The notes below the pieces were generated by a model, which was given only the letters and a program-made list of their open reading frames with translations, searched no databases and had not been told where the DNA came from. DNA of 64,000 nucleotides from Sulfurospirillum multivorans DSM 12446 (GTDB taxonomy: Bacteria > Campylobacterota > Campylobacteria > Campylobacterales > Sulfurospirillaceae). Below are positions 1 through 9,563 of the stretch, one piece after another. Numbering within the stretch: the stretch's first letter is position 1; the number at the start of each line of letters is the position of its first letter. The position numbers and the translations under genes are program-made. Location of the stretch: NCBI RefSeq assembly GCF_000568815.1, contig NZ_CP007201.1, positions 2,675,654-2,739,653 on the forward strand. Reading direction: 5' to 3'.

Positions 1-28
1 TTTTACACACATCATGAAGTTGTATCAT
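1..28 (-). CDS. ABC transporter ATPase, N-terminal 9 codons only (runs off the window)
   Basis: On the minus strand an ATG at 26-28 opens a frame reading MIQLHDVCK before the window ends. This resembles the first strand of LolD/MacB-type ATPases. The start overlaps the permease stop as ATGA, the same arrangement seen at the paralogous permease/ATPase junction near 43952-43955. Only nine codons are visible, so the family call rests on position and on that parallel. Confidence 0.5.
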
Positions 29-1212
29 CGCATCACCTCATCCGCATCCAAACTTGAAGCACGCCATGAGGGAATCAAGGTCGCGGCTATGTAAATGGGC
101 ACGCTGAGTAAAAAGAGCAAAATGACCATGGAAAGATTGAAACTAAACGGAAGCACAAAGGTGGGTTTGAGCTCAGAATAGCCCATAAAAAGGTTGCGCA
201 AGAGCGGTGCTTGCAGTGCATACACGTAAAAAAGCGCGCATGAGATGCTCAGTAAAAAAGCGCCCAACGAGAGAATGAAACTCTCATAAAACTTCTCTTT
301 CACAATGTCATCACTGCTCCAACCAATCGCTTTTAAAATGCCGATTTCCCGCTTCTCTTCGGAGCTTAGCCCGCTGGTTTTATCGTAGATGATAATAAAA
401 AAGGCAAACGCACAAACACTAAAAAGGGAGAGAAAAAAACCACTTTTATAATCAAAAATATTTTGGTAACTCACCCTAATGTCATCTTGCGTAATGGCGC
501 GCATATCAGGATAGCGCGTCGTGATTTTCTGCACAATGGTCGCAATCTCTTTGACATTCGCCACTTTCACCACAATGTCAGTCGCTTTGCTCTCCTCCAT
601 GCCAAAAATGGCATAGGCAAGTTTTTTAGGAAGAATGATAAGATCGTTTGACTCCAAAGCAAGATCGGAATGAAAAACCCCAGCGATCGGCACTCTTTTC
701 CACTGACCATCGGGCGTAATAAAGTTAAAAAAGTCGCTGTAGTAGTTCTCGGCTAAGATTTTTTTCACCCCCTCGCCTACGATCATGCTCTCTTTATTGG
801 CGAGCAGTTTCATATCGAAATGTTGGGTCAGACGCGTAAGTGTTGGTGAATACTGTTCCTCATACGCGTCGATGCCCACCACCGAAAAATTCACGCCTGC
901 GGGTTTAAAATAGTAGTAACCCCACACACGTGGTGTCACTGCACTAATACCTTCAATGTCCAAAAGTGCCTCTGCGCGTGTAATAGGCACATCGCTCTGT
1001 TTGCCAGCGATAAAACGTTGCAAGGTGATCTGTGGCAAGGTTTTCAGCGTCGAATTTAGCTCCAATTTGATCGCATCGGCGATCATCAAAACTGAAGCGA
1101 GCAGAAAAATCAGCAGGCTTAAAATCAAAAAGATAAAAAAATTCTTGCTAAAACGCCGCATCAACGAGCGAATCGCGTAATCCAGCAGTAAAAAATTCAT
1201 ATTAAAAATCAC
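25..1212 (-). CDS. FtsX/MacB-like ABC transporter permease
   Basis: Inner-membrane permease of about 395 residues with the FtsX layout: one membrane segment near residues 20-45, a periplasmic domain of about 200 residues, and three further segments near 255-280, 305-335 and 355-385. The cytoplasmic EIGILKAIGWSSDDI stretch before the third segment is typical of this family. A GTG at 1212 has AGGA at normal spacing; an ATG at 1200 is the alternative. The same layout (small anchored protein, permease, ATPase) recurs at 43.3-45.2 kb, so this is a paralogous transporter. The second locus sits beside NosL-type genes; no substrate can be read from the sequence here. Confidence 0.85.
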   Translation of the reverse strand: MIFNMNFLLLDYAIRSLMRRFSKNFFIFLILSLLIFLLASVLMIADAIKLELNSTLKTLPQITLQRFIAGKQSDVPITRAEALLDIEGISAVTPRVWGYYYFKPAGVNFSVVGIDAYEEQYSPTLTRLTQHFDMKLLANKESMIVGEGVKKILAENYYSDFFNFITPDGQWKRVPIAGVFHSDLALESNDLIILPKKLAYAIFGMEESKATDIVVKVANVKEIATIVQKITTRYPDMRAITQDDIRVSYQNIFDYKSGFFLSLFSVCAFAFFIIIYDKTSGLSSEEKREIGILKAIGWSSDDIVKEKFYESFILSLGAFLLSISCALFYVYALQAPLLRNLFMGYSELKPTFVLPFSFNLSMVILLFLLSVPIYIAATLIPSWRASSLDADEVMR

Positions 1213-1513
1213 GTTCTATCCTTGAAGGCTGTGTGTTGGGTGCGAAATGGTAGACAAAAGTGGAAGGGAAATACTCTAACAGTTCGGGCGATTCATTAAA
1301 ATAAGAGAAAACATCGCTGAGACTTCGATGACGAACATAGTGTGCTTCACCGACAAGTGCAAGATCGGGAAGCCCTACCAATGCGCTCAATGCTTCTTTA
1401 CATGTAAGCTTTTCTTGAGTCAGTGCACGCGTGGATGAGAAGTAAAACAGTTGTGCCATTATCGTGACACAAAGCGTCATAAAAAGTGCAAAAAACGTGA
1501 TTCGAGCTGACAT
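1202..1513 (-). CDS. Small membrane-anchored protein next to FtsX permease
   Basis: About 104 residues if started at the second ATG of a double methionine (the frame is open to 1567). It has one hydrophobic segment near residues 5-24 and then a periplasmic tail with one cysteine (LTCKEAL). The stop overlaps the start of the permease. A 62-residue protein with the same layout (N-terminal anchor, short tail) sits in the same position before the permease at 45 kb, so it is probably an accessory subunit of this transporter type. No known domain is recognised. The codons for TCK lie in a copy of the palindrome TTACATGTAA (1398-1407). Confidence 0.6.
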   Translation of the reverse strand: MSARITFFALFMTLCVTIMAQLFYFSSTRALTQEKLTCKEALSALVGLPDLALVGEAHYVRHRSLSDVFSYFNESPELLEYFPSTFVYHFAPNTQPSRIERDF

Positions 1514-1594
1514 CATCTCTCCTGTAACATTCGCGAAGATTGTACCACACGAACGCTCTTTTATCAATAGAGTTTTACACAGCTGAAAAACTCT

Positions 1595-1668
1595 CTACCT
1601 CGCAAGAGGCAAGCTTTAGTGCCATAGCGGCTAGCGTAGGTGTTTGGGCTTTGCCTAAACGCCGTGTA
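1595..1668 (+). repeat. Structured intergenic repeat, copy A
   Basis: One of four related intergenic elements (others near 17505-17600, 25801-25885 and 27238-27302). It folds into three short hairpins: CCTC-gcaa-GAGG, GCC-atagc-GGC, and a terminal hairpin around GGCTTTGCC with stem GTTTGGG/CCTAAAC. It aligns with the reverse complement of the 27.2-kb copy over about 70 bases. It lies between a minus-strand gene and the LysE gene. Confidence 0.7.
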
Positions 1669-1735
1669 AAAATAGAGTTATAAGCCATTTTGGCTTACAA
1701 TACGGCATCTTAAATGCTTTAGCGAAGGACGTTTT

Positions 1736-2359
1736 ATGCAACTTGATATTTGGCTTACGATGCTGGTCGCATCCATTCTCATCAGTGTTTCCCCAGGAGC
1801 AGGTGCGGTGGTTTCTATGAATTATGGACTCAAATACGGGCTCAAACGCTCTTATGCCGCCATTATGGGGCTTCAAATGGGGCTTTTTGTGCAAACCTTT
1901 GTGGTCGTCATTGGACTTGGCTCACTGATTATGAGCTCACTTCTGCTGTTTAACATCATCAAGTGGATTGGTGTGATTTATTTGATCTTTTTAGGGGTGA
2001 TGAAGTTCATTGAAAAACCTCAATTGCCAAGTGATGCCGCCAATATCAAAGCATTTTCAGCGTCCAAAGCGTTTGTTCAAGCCACGCTCATTAACCTCAC
2101 CAACATCAAAGCAACAGTCTTTTTGGTGGCGTTTATCCCCCAATTCCTCAACCCAAATGAGCCGCTTTTAGGGCAATTTGTCATCATCTGTTCCACACTC
2201 ATTGGCGTGGACATCATCGTGATGACAGGCTACAGCTCCCTTGCTTCACGCCTTAAAAACGTCATCAAATCCATTCGCGCAATTCAGATTCAAAACCGCC
2301 TAACAGGCGCTTTTTTACTCGTAGCAGCCTTTTTTATCTCAACCGCAAAAAGGGCTTAA
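1736..2359 (+). CDS. LysE/RhtB family amino-acid exporter
   Basis: A 207-residue integral membrane protein with about six hydrophobic segments. Its N-terminal stretch (SPGAGAVVSMNYGLKYG) matches the conserved SPGPNxxxVxxxGxxxG region of LysE/RhtB exporters, which expel amino acids or derivatives by proton exchange. The usual length is about 205-210, so the gene is complete. GAAGGA precedes the ATG by six bases. The gene stands alone behind repeat copy A and ends four bases into the convergent ArsC-like gene. The substrate cannot be told from sequence. Confidence 0.85.
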   Translation: MQLDIWLTMLVASILISVSPGAGAVVSMNYGLKYGLKRSYAAIMGLQMGLFVQTFVVVIGLGSLIMSSLLLFNIIKWIGVIYLIFLGVMKFIEKPQLPSDAANIKAFSASKAFVQATLINLTNIKATVFLVAFIPQFLNPNEPLLGQFVIICSTLIGVDIIVMTGYSSLASRLKNVIKSIRAIQIQNRLTGAFLLVAAFFISTAKRA

Positions 2360-2697
2360 GCGAACGTCTTGGCGTAAACCTCTTCATCAAATCCCACCAA
2401 AAGCGTTCCATCTTCGCACTCGACGATGGGGCGTTTGAAGAGGAGTTGCTCTCTTAAAAGCCAGCTTTTCTTCGCTTCATCGCTGATCTCTTTGGTCAGG
2501 TTCAACGTCTTAAACTTTGTGCCTTTGGTGTTAAAAAGGATGGAAAGAGGTTTTTTGGATAGCCACTCTTCCAGTTTTGCTTCGCTGATTGCAGTGGTTT
2601 TAAGATCGACAAAACTGTAAGGAACGACCTTCTCTTTAAAAAACGAAATGGCTTTTTTCACACTGCCACATGTGGTAATGCCGTAGACTTTAATCAT
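2356..2697 (-). CDS. ArsC/Spx-family thioredoxin-fold protein
   Basis: A 113-residue protein of the ArsC/Spx/YffB family. The N-terminus reads YGITTCGSVKKA, with the single family cysteine near residue 10 in a TTCGS context, followed by the family FxDLKTT and KKPLSILFNTKGTKFK regions. It lacks the further cysteines of thioredoxin-coupled ArsC, so arsenate reduction is not established; YffB-like proteins in this family are of unclear function. The start overlaps the diguanylate cyclase stop (ATGA), implying translational coupling with it. Confidence 0.8.
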   Translation of the reverse strand: MIKVYGITTCGSVKKAISFFKEKVVPYSFVDLKTTAISEAKLEEWLSKKPLSILFNTKGTKFKTLNLTKEISDEAKKSWLLREQLLFKRPIVECEDGTLLVGFDEEVYAKTFA

Positions 2698-4811
2698 TCT
2701 AACTCCTCATAAAATTCAATGCGGTTGCGCCCTTTTTGTTTGGCAAGGTACATCGCCTTATCGGCTTCGCTAAAAACACGCTCTTTGTTAGATGAATGTT
2801 GGCTAAAAAGCGAAATACCAATGCTTACACTACACTCATGCGTAATGACGCGCAAATCTTCTTCAACATCGAGCACAAGTACATACGGAGCGTTTACATG
2901 TAAACGAATTTTACCTGCAACTTTCAGTGCTTCTGCTTTGGCGACACTCTCCTCTTCCCCCAAATCACGCAGGGCTACCAAAAACTCATCGCCACCAAAA
3001 CGTGCCACTAAGTCTACCTCTCGGACACAGGCACGAATCCTTTTTCCCACTTCGATCAACAACAGATCACCTGCATTGTGACCATAGGTATCGTTGAGCG
3101 GTTTAAAATTATCAAGATCAAGCACCAACAATGCCCCATGTTTTTGCATGCGTTTGGCATGGGCTATCATCGTAGCAAACGTTTCATGAAACATCCTTCG
3201 ATTGGGCAGATGCGTCAAGGAGTCATGGTACGCAAGCTCTTTGATCAGCTCTTCACTCTTTTTGCGCTCTGTAATATCCGTCGAAATGCCACACAAACCG
3301 TAAATGACTCCCTCTTCGTTGTAAAGAGGAATTTTTGTCGAGATACACGTGATCGTTGTGGCGTGATCCTTAAGCACAAACGTATCTTCAGAGGTTCTCT
3401 TATGCCCAAAATGGATCACCTCTTCGTCTATTTTACGAATCATCTACGTTGTTTTGGCATTAAAAAAGAGCTCATCGTTTTGCCCTATGATCTTCTCAGG
3501 GCTCATTCCCAAATGCTCGCAAGCTCTTTTGTTGGCATACGCATAACGATACTGGACATCTTTAATGTAAATAAACGCATCAACGCTGTCTAAAATCGTA
3601 TTGAGTTTGGCTTCACTTTGCATCAACCCTTTGGTGCGTTCTTGGATTTTTTCTTCGAGGGCTACATTATTCGTGCGTATGTAAGCGATCATTTTGATGA
3701 ACTCTTGGGAAAGCGCTTCAATTTCAGCACTGCCTAAAGGGGCGAGATCCACCTCATAGTTACCTTTTTCAACCCGTTGCATGGAGGATTTTAGTTTTTC
3801 AAGAGGAGCGATGATTAAAAAATGCAACGCCCCTGCGACAAAGATTAAAATCACTAAAAAGAGCAGACAAAGTATCGGGAAAATCGAAAAATCCTTGGCG
3901 ATTTCCAGCTCTTTTTCATCAATAAGCGTCAAATTGAACCATTCAACCTCTTGGAGAAAACTCATCCCCAAGAGTTTTTTCGACCCTTCATACTCAACCC
4001 AAAAGGTACGAATGTCATCAGGATGAGCACGAAGATACAGTATCGCATCACGAATGGCATCTTTATCTTCCGCCCTTGTGAAAAACTCCGTAATTTTTTT
4101 ATGCCCACCAGCGTTTGTTTTGAGGTTTTCATCGTATTTCAGATGGGTATCTCGCTCTAATTGAACATCTAAGTGGCGGTTGATAAAAAAGTTTCGCACC
4201 CCCTCTTGCTCAATGCCCACCGATTCTCTCACAAAGCGGGTAAAATCCAGTCCTGTTCCAACAATGCCTAAGAGTTCACCGTTTTCTTTTAAATCATAAT
4301 TGATCCAAATGTACGTCGTACCCAAAAATTCATCGGTATCAACATTGATGCGGTAGGCTTGATTGTCGCTCAAAACATCGTAAAACCATGCGTCATTTTT
4401 TTGGCTTGAGGAGAGTTTGTACTGAAACTGTTTGCCAGCATAACTGTTCTTGGCATCATTGAAGTAGTAATTTTCACTTTTGGTAAACGCTGCAAAATAG
4501 CTTTGGCTCTGAAATTTTAAACGATACGCCTCTAAAACAGCGATGCCATTCGTATGTAACAGCGGGTCTTTATCACGATGTGCCATAGCAAGCAGTGCGG
4601 GCTCTTTGGCCATCTCTTTGATAATCTCAAGCTCATGCACAAGCGGTAAAAGCGTGCGATTTTTATCAAAAAGAATCTGTTTTTTGATAAAACGCTCTGC
4701 CCATTTTTCATTGATCTGCTCTAACACATGCTTAGAATATGACCAAACCGTAAGCGAAAAGAGGATAAACAAAGCAGTCATAAAGATAAAAAGTTTTACT
4801 TTGAGACTCAT
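2694..4811 (-). pseudogene. dCache-HAMP-PAS-GGDEF diguanylate cyclase interrupted by an in-frame TAG
   Basis: One reading frame is split by a single TAG at 3444-3446. The upstream part has an N-terminal membrane segment, a periplasmic dCache-like sensor of about 270 residues, a second membrane segment, HAMP and the first half of a PAS domain. The downstream part starts with ATG immediately after the stop, finishes the PAS domain (GISTDITERK) and carries GGDEF. The active site (FGGDEF) and the inhibitory RxxD (REVD, five residues before GGDEF) are intact. ATG at 4811 is preferred because GAGAGGG precedes it. The TAG may be a true nonsense mutation, an error, or a split gene with restart at the adjacent ATG. 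Confidence 0.8.
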
Positions 4812-4947
4812 TGTCACGCCCTCTCTTTCCTGATGATTTGAATTATAACCATTTTTTGTCACAAATACGAATGACATCTTGATGTTAATTTCAACCTGTA
4901 AGCATCATTACTCTATAATAACAGCACTTTTTTACAAGTTGGAACCC

Positions 4948-5844
4948 ATGAATAATCTCTCTCGCGAAGCACAAGGCTACATCTACGCACTGATGGCATT
5001 TGGTTTTTGGGGCTTAATCCCGATCTATTTTAAACTAATCGCGTCGGTCTCACCTGCGGAGATCTTGGCACACCGTATTATCTGGTCGGTGGTGTTGCTC
5101 TTTGGCATGATCCTTTTTAGTCGTCAATTTAGTGCGTTTACCCTCCTCATTCGAGACCTCCACAAGATCAAATACCTCGTCCTCACAGCCCTGCTTGTCT
5201 CCATCAATTGGCTCGTTTTCATCTGGGCGGTAAGCCATAACATGATCGCAGAATCCAGCCTTGGCTACTACATTAACCCACTGGTCAATTTTGCACTGGG
5301 CATCATTTTTTTCAAAGATCGCCCCTCCTTTTGGCAAAAAGTTGCCATTGGTTTAGCCTTTGGTGCGATTGTGTATCAAGTCGTTACGCTCGGCTCCATC
5401 CCCGTTATTTCACTCGCATTAGCTTTTAGTTTTGGCTTTTACGGGATGATTCGCAAACAGATCAACCTGCCTGCCATGAATGGGCTTTACATCGAAACGC
5501 TCATTTTATTGCCTTTGGCGCTGCTTTATTTTAGCTACCTTGTTGCCACAGACCAAAACGCGTTTGTCTTTCCACCCAATGGCGTTTCATGGCTTTTACT
5601 GCTCGCTGGCATCATCACCGTGCTTCCACTATTGTGGTTTAATGCCGCTGCCACACGCATTTCACTGATCCACATCGGCTTTTTTCAGTACATTAGCCCG
5701 ACCGTTTCCTTTTTGTTAGCTATTTTTGTTTATGATGAAGTTTTACTTCCTGAAAAACTGACGACGTTTGTGCTGATTTGGATTGCGTTAGCCATTTTTA
5801 GCATTGATGGGTATATGAAAAAAAGAGCTTCTAAAGAGGGTTAA
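4948..5844 (+). CDS. rarD: RarD-like EamA-family permease
   Basis: About 298 residues with ten predicted membrane segments in two EamA repeats. The N-terminal GYIYALMAFGFWGLIPIYFK and the following AHRIIWS are typical of RarD ('chloramphenicol-sensitive protein'), a drug/metabolite-superfamily transporter whose substrate is not firmly known. ATG at 4948 is chosen over an upstream in-frame ATG at 4879 because GGA lies just before it and a TATAAT sits at 4914-4919 inside the longer version. Its stop is immediately followed by the response regulator start, so the three plus-strand genes may share a transcript. Confidence 0.85.
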   Translation: MNNLSREAQGYIYALMAFGFWGLIPIYFKLIASVSPAEILAHRIIWSVVLLFGMILFSRQFSAFTLLIRDLHKIKYLVLTALLVSINWLVFIWAVSHNMIAESSLGYYINPLVNFALGIIFFKDRPSFWQKVAIGLAFGAIVYQVVTLGSIPVISLALAFSFGFYGMIRKQINLPAMNGLYIETLILLPLALLYFSYLVATDQNAFVFPPNGVSWLLLLAGIITVLPLLWFNAAATRISLIHIGFFQYISPTVSFLLAIFVYDEVLLPEKLTTFVLIWIALAIFSIDGYMKKRASKEG

Positions 5845-6519
5845 ATGAAAATTTTAGTCGTTGAAGATGATGCCAAAATCGCCTCGTTCCTTAAAAAAGG
5901 ACTCGAAGAGGAGTATTTTTGTGTCGATCAGTGTGACAACGGTGAAGACGCGATCTACTTAGCGCAAATGGGTGCTTACGATGTGATCATTTTAGATATT
6001 ATGCTGCGAGGTGCGCAAGGCGATCAGGTTTGCCAAAAGATTCGCGAAAAGAAACTTACAACGCCTATCATTATGCTCAGTGCCAAAAGTACGATCAGCG
6101 ATAAAGTGAGTCTGCTCAATTTTGGAGCCGATGACTACTTGACCAAACCGTTTAGTTTTGAAGAACTTTTGGCGCGCATTCATGTGCAACTACGCAAACA
6201 TAACGCGAAAGAGTCTGTGCTCAAAGTGGCAGATTTGGAGCTCAATCTTTTGAGTAAAACGGTGATGCGTTCAAGTGAGCACATTGTTTTAACCGCCAAA
6301 GAGTATGCCCTTTTGGAGTATCTGATGCGCCATAAAGGCTCCATCATCGAAGAGCGCGCTTTAGAAGAGCAACTCTTTAGCAGTGACCAATCCATCAACA
6401 GCAATATCATCAATGTTTACATGTACCGCTTACGCACAAAAATCGATAAAAATTTTGAGCTAAAGCTCATTAAAACCCACCGTAATTTAGGATACTCGAT
6501 CCATGAAAACGCCCTTTAA
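5845..6519 (+). CDS. OmpR-family response regulator
   Basis: 224 residues: receiver domain (acidic pair near residues 8-9, phosphoacceptor D51 in IILDIML, K near 101 in LTKPF) and a C-terminal winged-helix domain ending in TKIDKNFELKLIKTHRNLGY. The gene overlaps the histidine kinase by 17 bases and lies just before an eptA-type gene, as pmrA/basR does in other bacteria. It is therefore a candidate regulator of lipid A modification, but that link is by position only. Confidence 0.9.
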   Translation: MKILVVEDDAKIASFLKKGLEEEYFCVDQCDNGEDAIYLAQMGAYDVIILDIMLRGAQGDQVCQKIREKKLTTPIIMLSAKSTISDKVSLLNFGADDYLTKPFSFEELLARIHVQLRKHNAKESVLKVADLELNLLSKTVMRSSEHIVLTAKEYALLEYLMRHKGSIIEERALEEQLFSSDQSINSNIINVYMYRLRTKIDKNFELKLIKTHRNLGYSIHENAL

Positions 6520-7900
6520 AAGCCTTAGATTCCGTCTTTTGGCGGCACTTTTTGTTATCTTATCTGCTCTGTTTTACAGCTTTGGCTATTTGGTCATTTA
6601 TACCCTTGAAACGTCGTATCAAAAAAGCATTGAAGCGACGTTATTTACCGTTTTAAAAGACATTAAACACGATTTTGAGGAAGATCCAAACAAAGAGATA
6701 ACACTAAATGAAGTCAAAGAGGAGTTTGCCATTCCGCTCTTGTATGCGCAAGTGGTCGCGTATGACAGCATGTCAAATGCCCCACAGATCCTCTCGCGCT
6801 CAAGCGATCTTAAAGAGCTGAGCTTGAAAATTGAACCTGGCATCATTCAAGAGATCTTTGAACAACCCGGTGAAATCGCCTTTTCCCTCGCCTTGGAGCC
6901 GAATCTTAGCCCTCATAAAATCTATATTGGAACCATGTTTTTAGCACAAAATGAGTACCAAATGCTCTTTTTGCAATGTGCCATTCCCTACGATAATCTC
7001 ACACCACAGATCCAAGAGATGATTACAACGCTGAGTATCGGGCTTTGCGCTTTGCTCTTAATCGTTCTTGGTTTAGCCTACATGCTCATCTCCAAATCGC
7101 TCTCCAACGTCTCGCATGTCACCAATGCCGCTAAAGCGATGCGAGGAGAGATGGCACATTCCATCATCCCTAAATCGCACATCGCTTATGAGATAGACGA
7201 TCTCATCGAAACGTTTAACACACTTCTTAGCGAACTTCAACACGCGTACGCACAAGTCAAACAGTTTGGACAAAACGCTTCGCATGAGCTCAAAACGCCC
7301 CTCACCATCATCAAAGGCGAAGTCGAAGTCGGGCTTCGTAAAGAGCGAACCATCCCCGAGTATGAGCAAATTTTAGAAAAAGTGGCGAAAGAGGTTGGGG
7401 TTTTGCATGAAGTCATCGAAAAGATTCTCTTTTTATCGAGCAACACCAAAAATGATCTTAAAAAACATTTTCATGAGGTCTATCTGGATGAAGTTTTACT
7501 CGAAGCCATCGAAGAAAAACGTCCTTTGTGTGAACCCAAAGGCATTCACCTCATCGTCGAAACCCTGCAAGCACAAAACCTCAGAGGCAATGCAACCCTT
7601 TTAAAAATCGCCATTGCCAACCTCATCGACAATGCCATCAAATATTCACCCCAAAACGCCACGATTCACATCAGCCTTAACGCGCACGAGCTGAGCATTA
7701 GGGATGAGGGAATGGGCATTAAACAAGAGGCTATTGAGCATGTTTTTGAGCAGTTTTACCGCACCCAAGAGAGCAAAGAGATTGCCTCGGGGAGTGGATT
7801 GGGGCTTGCGATTGTTAAAAATATTATCGATCTGCATGATCTTTCCATCACCCTTGAAAGCAAAGAGCAAAAAGGAACACACGTAAAAATCCTCTTTTAA
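6503..7900 (+). CDS. Sensor histidine kinase
   Basis: 465 residues: membrane segment near 13-35, periplasmic loop of about 140 residues, second membrane segment near 180-200, HAMP, a HisKA box (NASHELKTPLTIIKGE) and an HATPase domain with NLIDNAIKYSP and GSGLGLAIVKNIID. The layout is that of PmrB/QseC-type kinases. It overlaps its response regulator by 17 bases and is followed after 61 bases by the phosphoethanolamine transferase gene. The signal sensed is not evident; the periplasmic loop has no recognisable domain. Confidence 0.9.
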   Translation: MKTPFKSLRFRLLAALFVILSALFYSFGYLVIYTLETSYQKSIEATLFTVLKDIKHDFEEDPNKEITLNEVKEEFAIPLLYAQVVAYDSMSNAPQILSRSSDLKELSLKIEPGIIQEIFEQPGEIAFSLALEPNLSPHKIYIGTMFLAQNEYQMLFLQCAIPYDNLTPQIQEMITTLSIGLCALLLIVLGLAYMLISKSLSNVSHVTNAAKAMRGEMAHSIIPKSHIAYEIDDLIETFNTLLSELQHAYAQVKQFGQNASHELKTPLTIIKGEVEVGLRKERTIPEYEQILEKVAKEVGVLHEVIEKILFLSSNTKNDLKKHFHEVYLDEVLLEAIEEKRPLCEPKGIHLIVETLQAQNLRGNATLLKIAIANLIDNAIKYSPQNATIHISLNAHELSIRDEGMGIKQEAIEHVFEQFYRTQESKEIASGSGLGLAIVKNIIDLHDLSITLESKEQKGTHVKILF

Positions 7901-7961
7901 TTCATCTTCCATTCATGCTCATGCTCTAAAATTTCCTTATCTTTTAAGGTAAGGAAAACCT

Positions 7962-9518
7962 ATGCTTTTCTCTTTTTTCAAATCCCAAAGTCAAAGGGCC
8001 ATTTTTATGACTGCCCTAGGGATTGCGCTGTTCTGCAACATCACGTTTTTTTCAAAACTGTTTCACTATGCTGTGAATGAGCATAACTATTTTCTAGCGT
8101 TGAGCGCACCTTTTATTCTTATGCTGATGCTCATTGCTATCTTAAATACTCTCTTGCTTTTCACCTCTAAAAAGTTCTTTCGCCTAAGTCTTGTTGTGCT
8201 GATTTTTGCTGGTATTTTGGGCAGTTATTTTATTGATTCTTTTGGGGCTATCATCGATGCCAATATGTACACCAATATTTTTCAAACCGATAGCGGTGAA
8301 ATACTCGATCTTTTAACACCCAAGCTTTTGCTCTACATTGGGGCTGCCGCACTCATCTCACTTTGGATCCTCTTTAAAGCGCCTATACGGTTTGAAAGTT
8401 TCACCCAAGAGTTTGCGCAAAAAGCGCTGGTACTGATTGTCTCTCTCCTGATGGTTCTGGGCGTTTATATGAATTTTGGCAAATCCTACAGCTCCTTTTT
8501 TAGAAACCATAATGAGCTTAAAATGTACATAAACCCCTACTACCCCATAGCCTCTTTTGTGAAGTTTGCCTACAGTAAAATCAAACCAAAGCCGGTATTT
8601 AGCACTATTGCTATGGATGCAACGCGCCCTATCCATGAAAAGAAAAAACTGGTTGTATTTATCTTAGGTGAAACAGCACGTGCGCGTAATTTTGCGCTCT
8701 TTGGGTATGATCGCCCGACCAATCCTCTGCTTTCCAAACGGGATGACATCGTCTTTTTAGACAATTTTGCCTCCTGTGGAACGGCAACGGCGATCTCGGT
8801 GCCGTGCATGTTCTCCAAATTTGGTAGAACCAATTGGAGTGAAGAGAAAGAATCGTATGAAAATATCGTGGATGTGCTTGCCAAAACAGGCGTGCGCGTC
8901 ATCTGGAGAGACAACAATTCAGGAGGCGACAAAAAAGTTGCCAAACGCATGAGCGATGTCGTGAACTACGGGGGAAAAGGGTTTGATGATGTCCTGCTTC
9001 GTGACTTTCAAGCCAACATCGATAAGCAGTATAAAGACACGTTTGTGGTCTTGCACCAAGAAGGAAGCCACGGACCGACCTACTTTAAGCGCTATCCTGA
9101 TACGTTTAAAACATTCACTCCAACCTGCGATACGCAAGATTTGGAAAAATGTACGCAAGAGATGATCGTTAATACCTACAATAACACAATTGCGTACACC
9201 GATTACATCATCAATGAGACGATTACGCAGCTCAAAGCCAATGAAGACAAATATGACACCACGCTCATTTATATCTCCGATCACGGCGAGTCTTTGGGTG
9301 AAAATGGCGTCTACTTGCACGGACTTCCCTACATGATCGCTCCTGAAGATCAAAAGCACGTACCAGCACTCTTTTACTTCAGCGACAAAGCCAAGCGTGA
9401 AGCCTTACATGTAAAAGCCGATGAGCGCTTTTCACAGGACAATCTTTTCCACACGCTCTTAACGCTTTTTGAGGTTAAAACCAGCGAATACAAGCCAAAC
9501 CTAGACCTCTTGCGCTAG
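7962..9518 (+). CDS. eptA: Lipid A phosphoethanolamine transferase (EptA/EptC type)
   Basis: 518 residues: five N-terminal membrane segments (about residues 15-165) and a periplasmic sulfatase-fold domain. The nucleophile threonine lies in LGETARARN, and a second metal-binding region is DHGESLGENGVYLHG. The enzyme moves phosphoethanolamine from phosphatidylethanolamine onto lipid A or, in Campylobacter EptC, also onto flagellar and glycan targets. AGGTAAGGA sits before the ATG. Cysteine pairs around SCGTATAISVPC and in TCDTQDLEKC fit the disulfides of the family. The neighbouring two-component system suggests envelope-stress control. Confidence 0.9.
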   Translation: MLFSFFKSQSQRAIFMTALGIALFCNITFFSKLFHYAVNEHNYFLALSAPFILMLMLIAILNTLLLFTSKKFFRLSLVVLIFAGILGSYFIDSFGAIIDANMYTNIFQTDSGEILDLLTPKLLLYIGAAALISLWILFKAPIRFESFTQEFAQKALVLIVSLLMVLGVYMNFGKSYSSFFRNHNELKMYINPYYPIASFVKFAYSKIKPKPVFSTIAMDATRPIHEKKKLVVFILGETARARNFALFGYDRPTNPLLSKRDDIVFLDNFASCGTATAISVPCMFSKFGRTNWSEEKESYENIVDVLAKTGVRVIWRDNNSGGDKKVAKRMSDVVNYGGKGFDDVLLRDFQANIDKQYKDTFVVLHQEGSHGPTYFKRYPDTFKTFTPTCDTQDLEKCTQEMIVNTYNNTIAYTDYIINETITQLKANEDKYDTTLIYISDHGESLGENGVYLHGLPYMIAPEDQKHVPALFYFSDKAKREALHVKADERFSQDNLFHTLLTLFEVKTSEYKPNLDLLR

Positions 9519-9522
9519 GTTT
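9497..9522 (+). terminator. Hairpin at the eptA stop codon
   Basis: AAACCTAG and CTAGGTTT form an 8-bp perfect stem with a 10-base loop, overlapping the eptA stop codon. A T-rich stretch follows a few bases later, after an extended -10-like TGCTATACT at 9524-9532 that may serve the glycosylase gene. Confidence 0.4.
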
Positions 9523-9540
9523 GTGCTATACTTTTTTATC

Positions 9541-9552
9541 TTTACATGTAAA
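9541..9552. repeat. Highly iterated palindrome TTTACATGTAAA (representative copy)
   Basis: The core TTACATGTAA was found 34 times by eye, with first bases near 1398, 2894, 9405, 9542, 13070, 13174, 13786, 16270, 19039, 19193, 21322, 22052, 22687, 24229, 27350, 29385, 37706, 41803, 42635, 43082, 45119, 46113, 47820, 49198, 50750, 52174, 58434, 58825, 59141, 60823, 61046, 62372, 63416 and 63735. One-mismatch copies lie near 18981, 28473 and 56138. Half of the exact copies extend to the 12-mer. Copies lie both between genes and inside them, where they encode LHVK or TCK/TCN. Confidence 0.9.
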
Positions 9553-9563
9553 GTGAAAAAAGC

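Noticed and set aside
3444-3446. Selenocysteine read-through of the stop in the diguanylate cyclase
   Set aside because: The stop is TAG. Selenocysteine is inserted at TGA, so the nearby selC cannot explain it.
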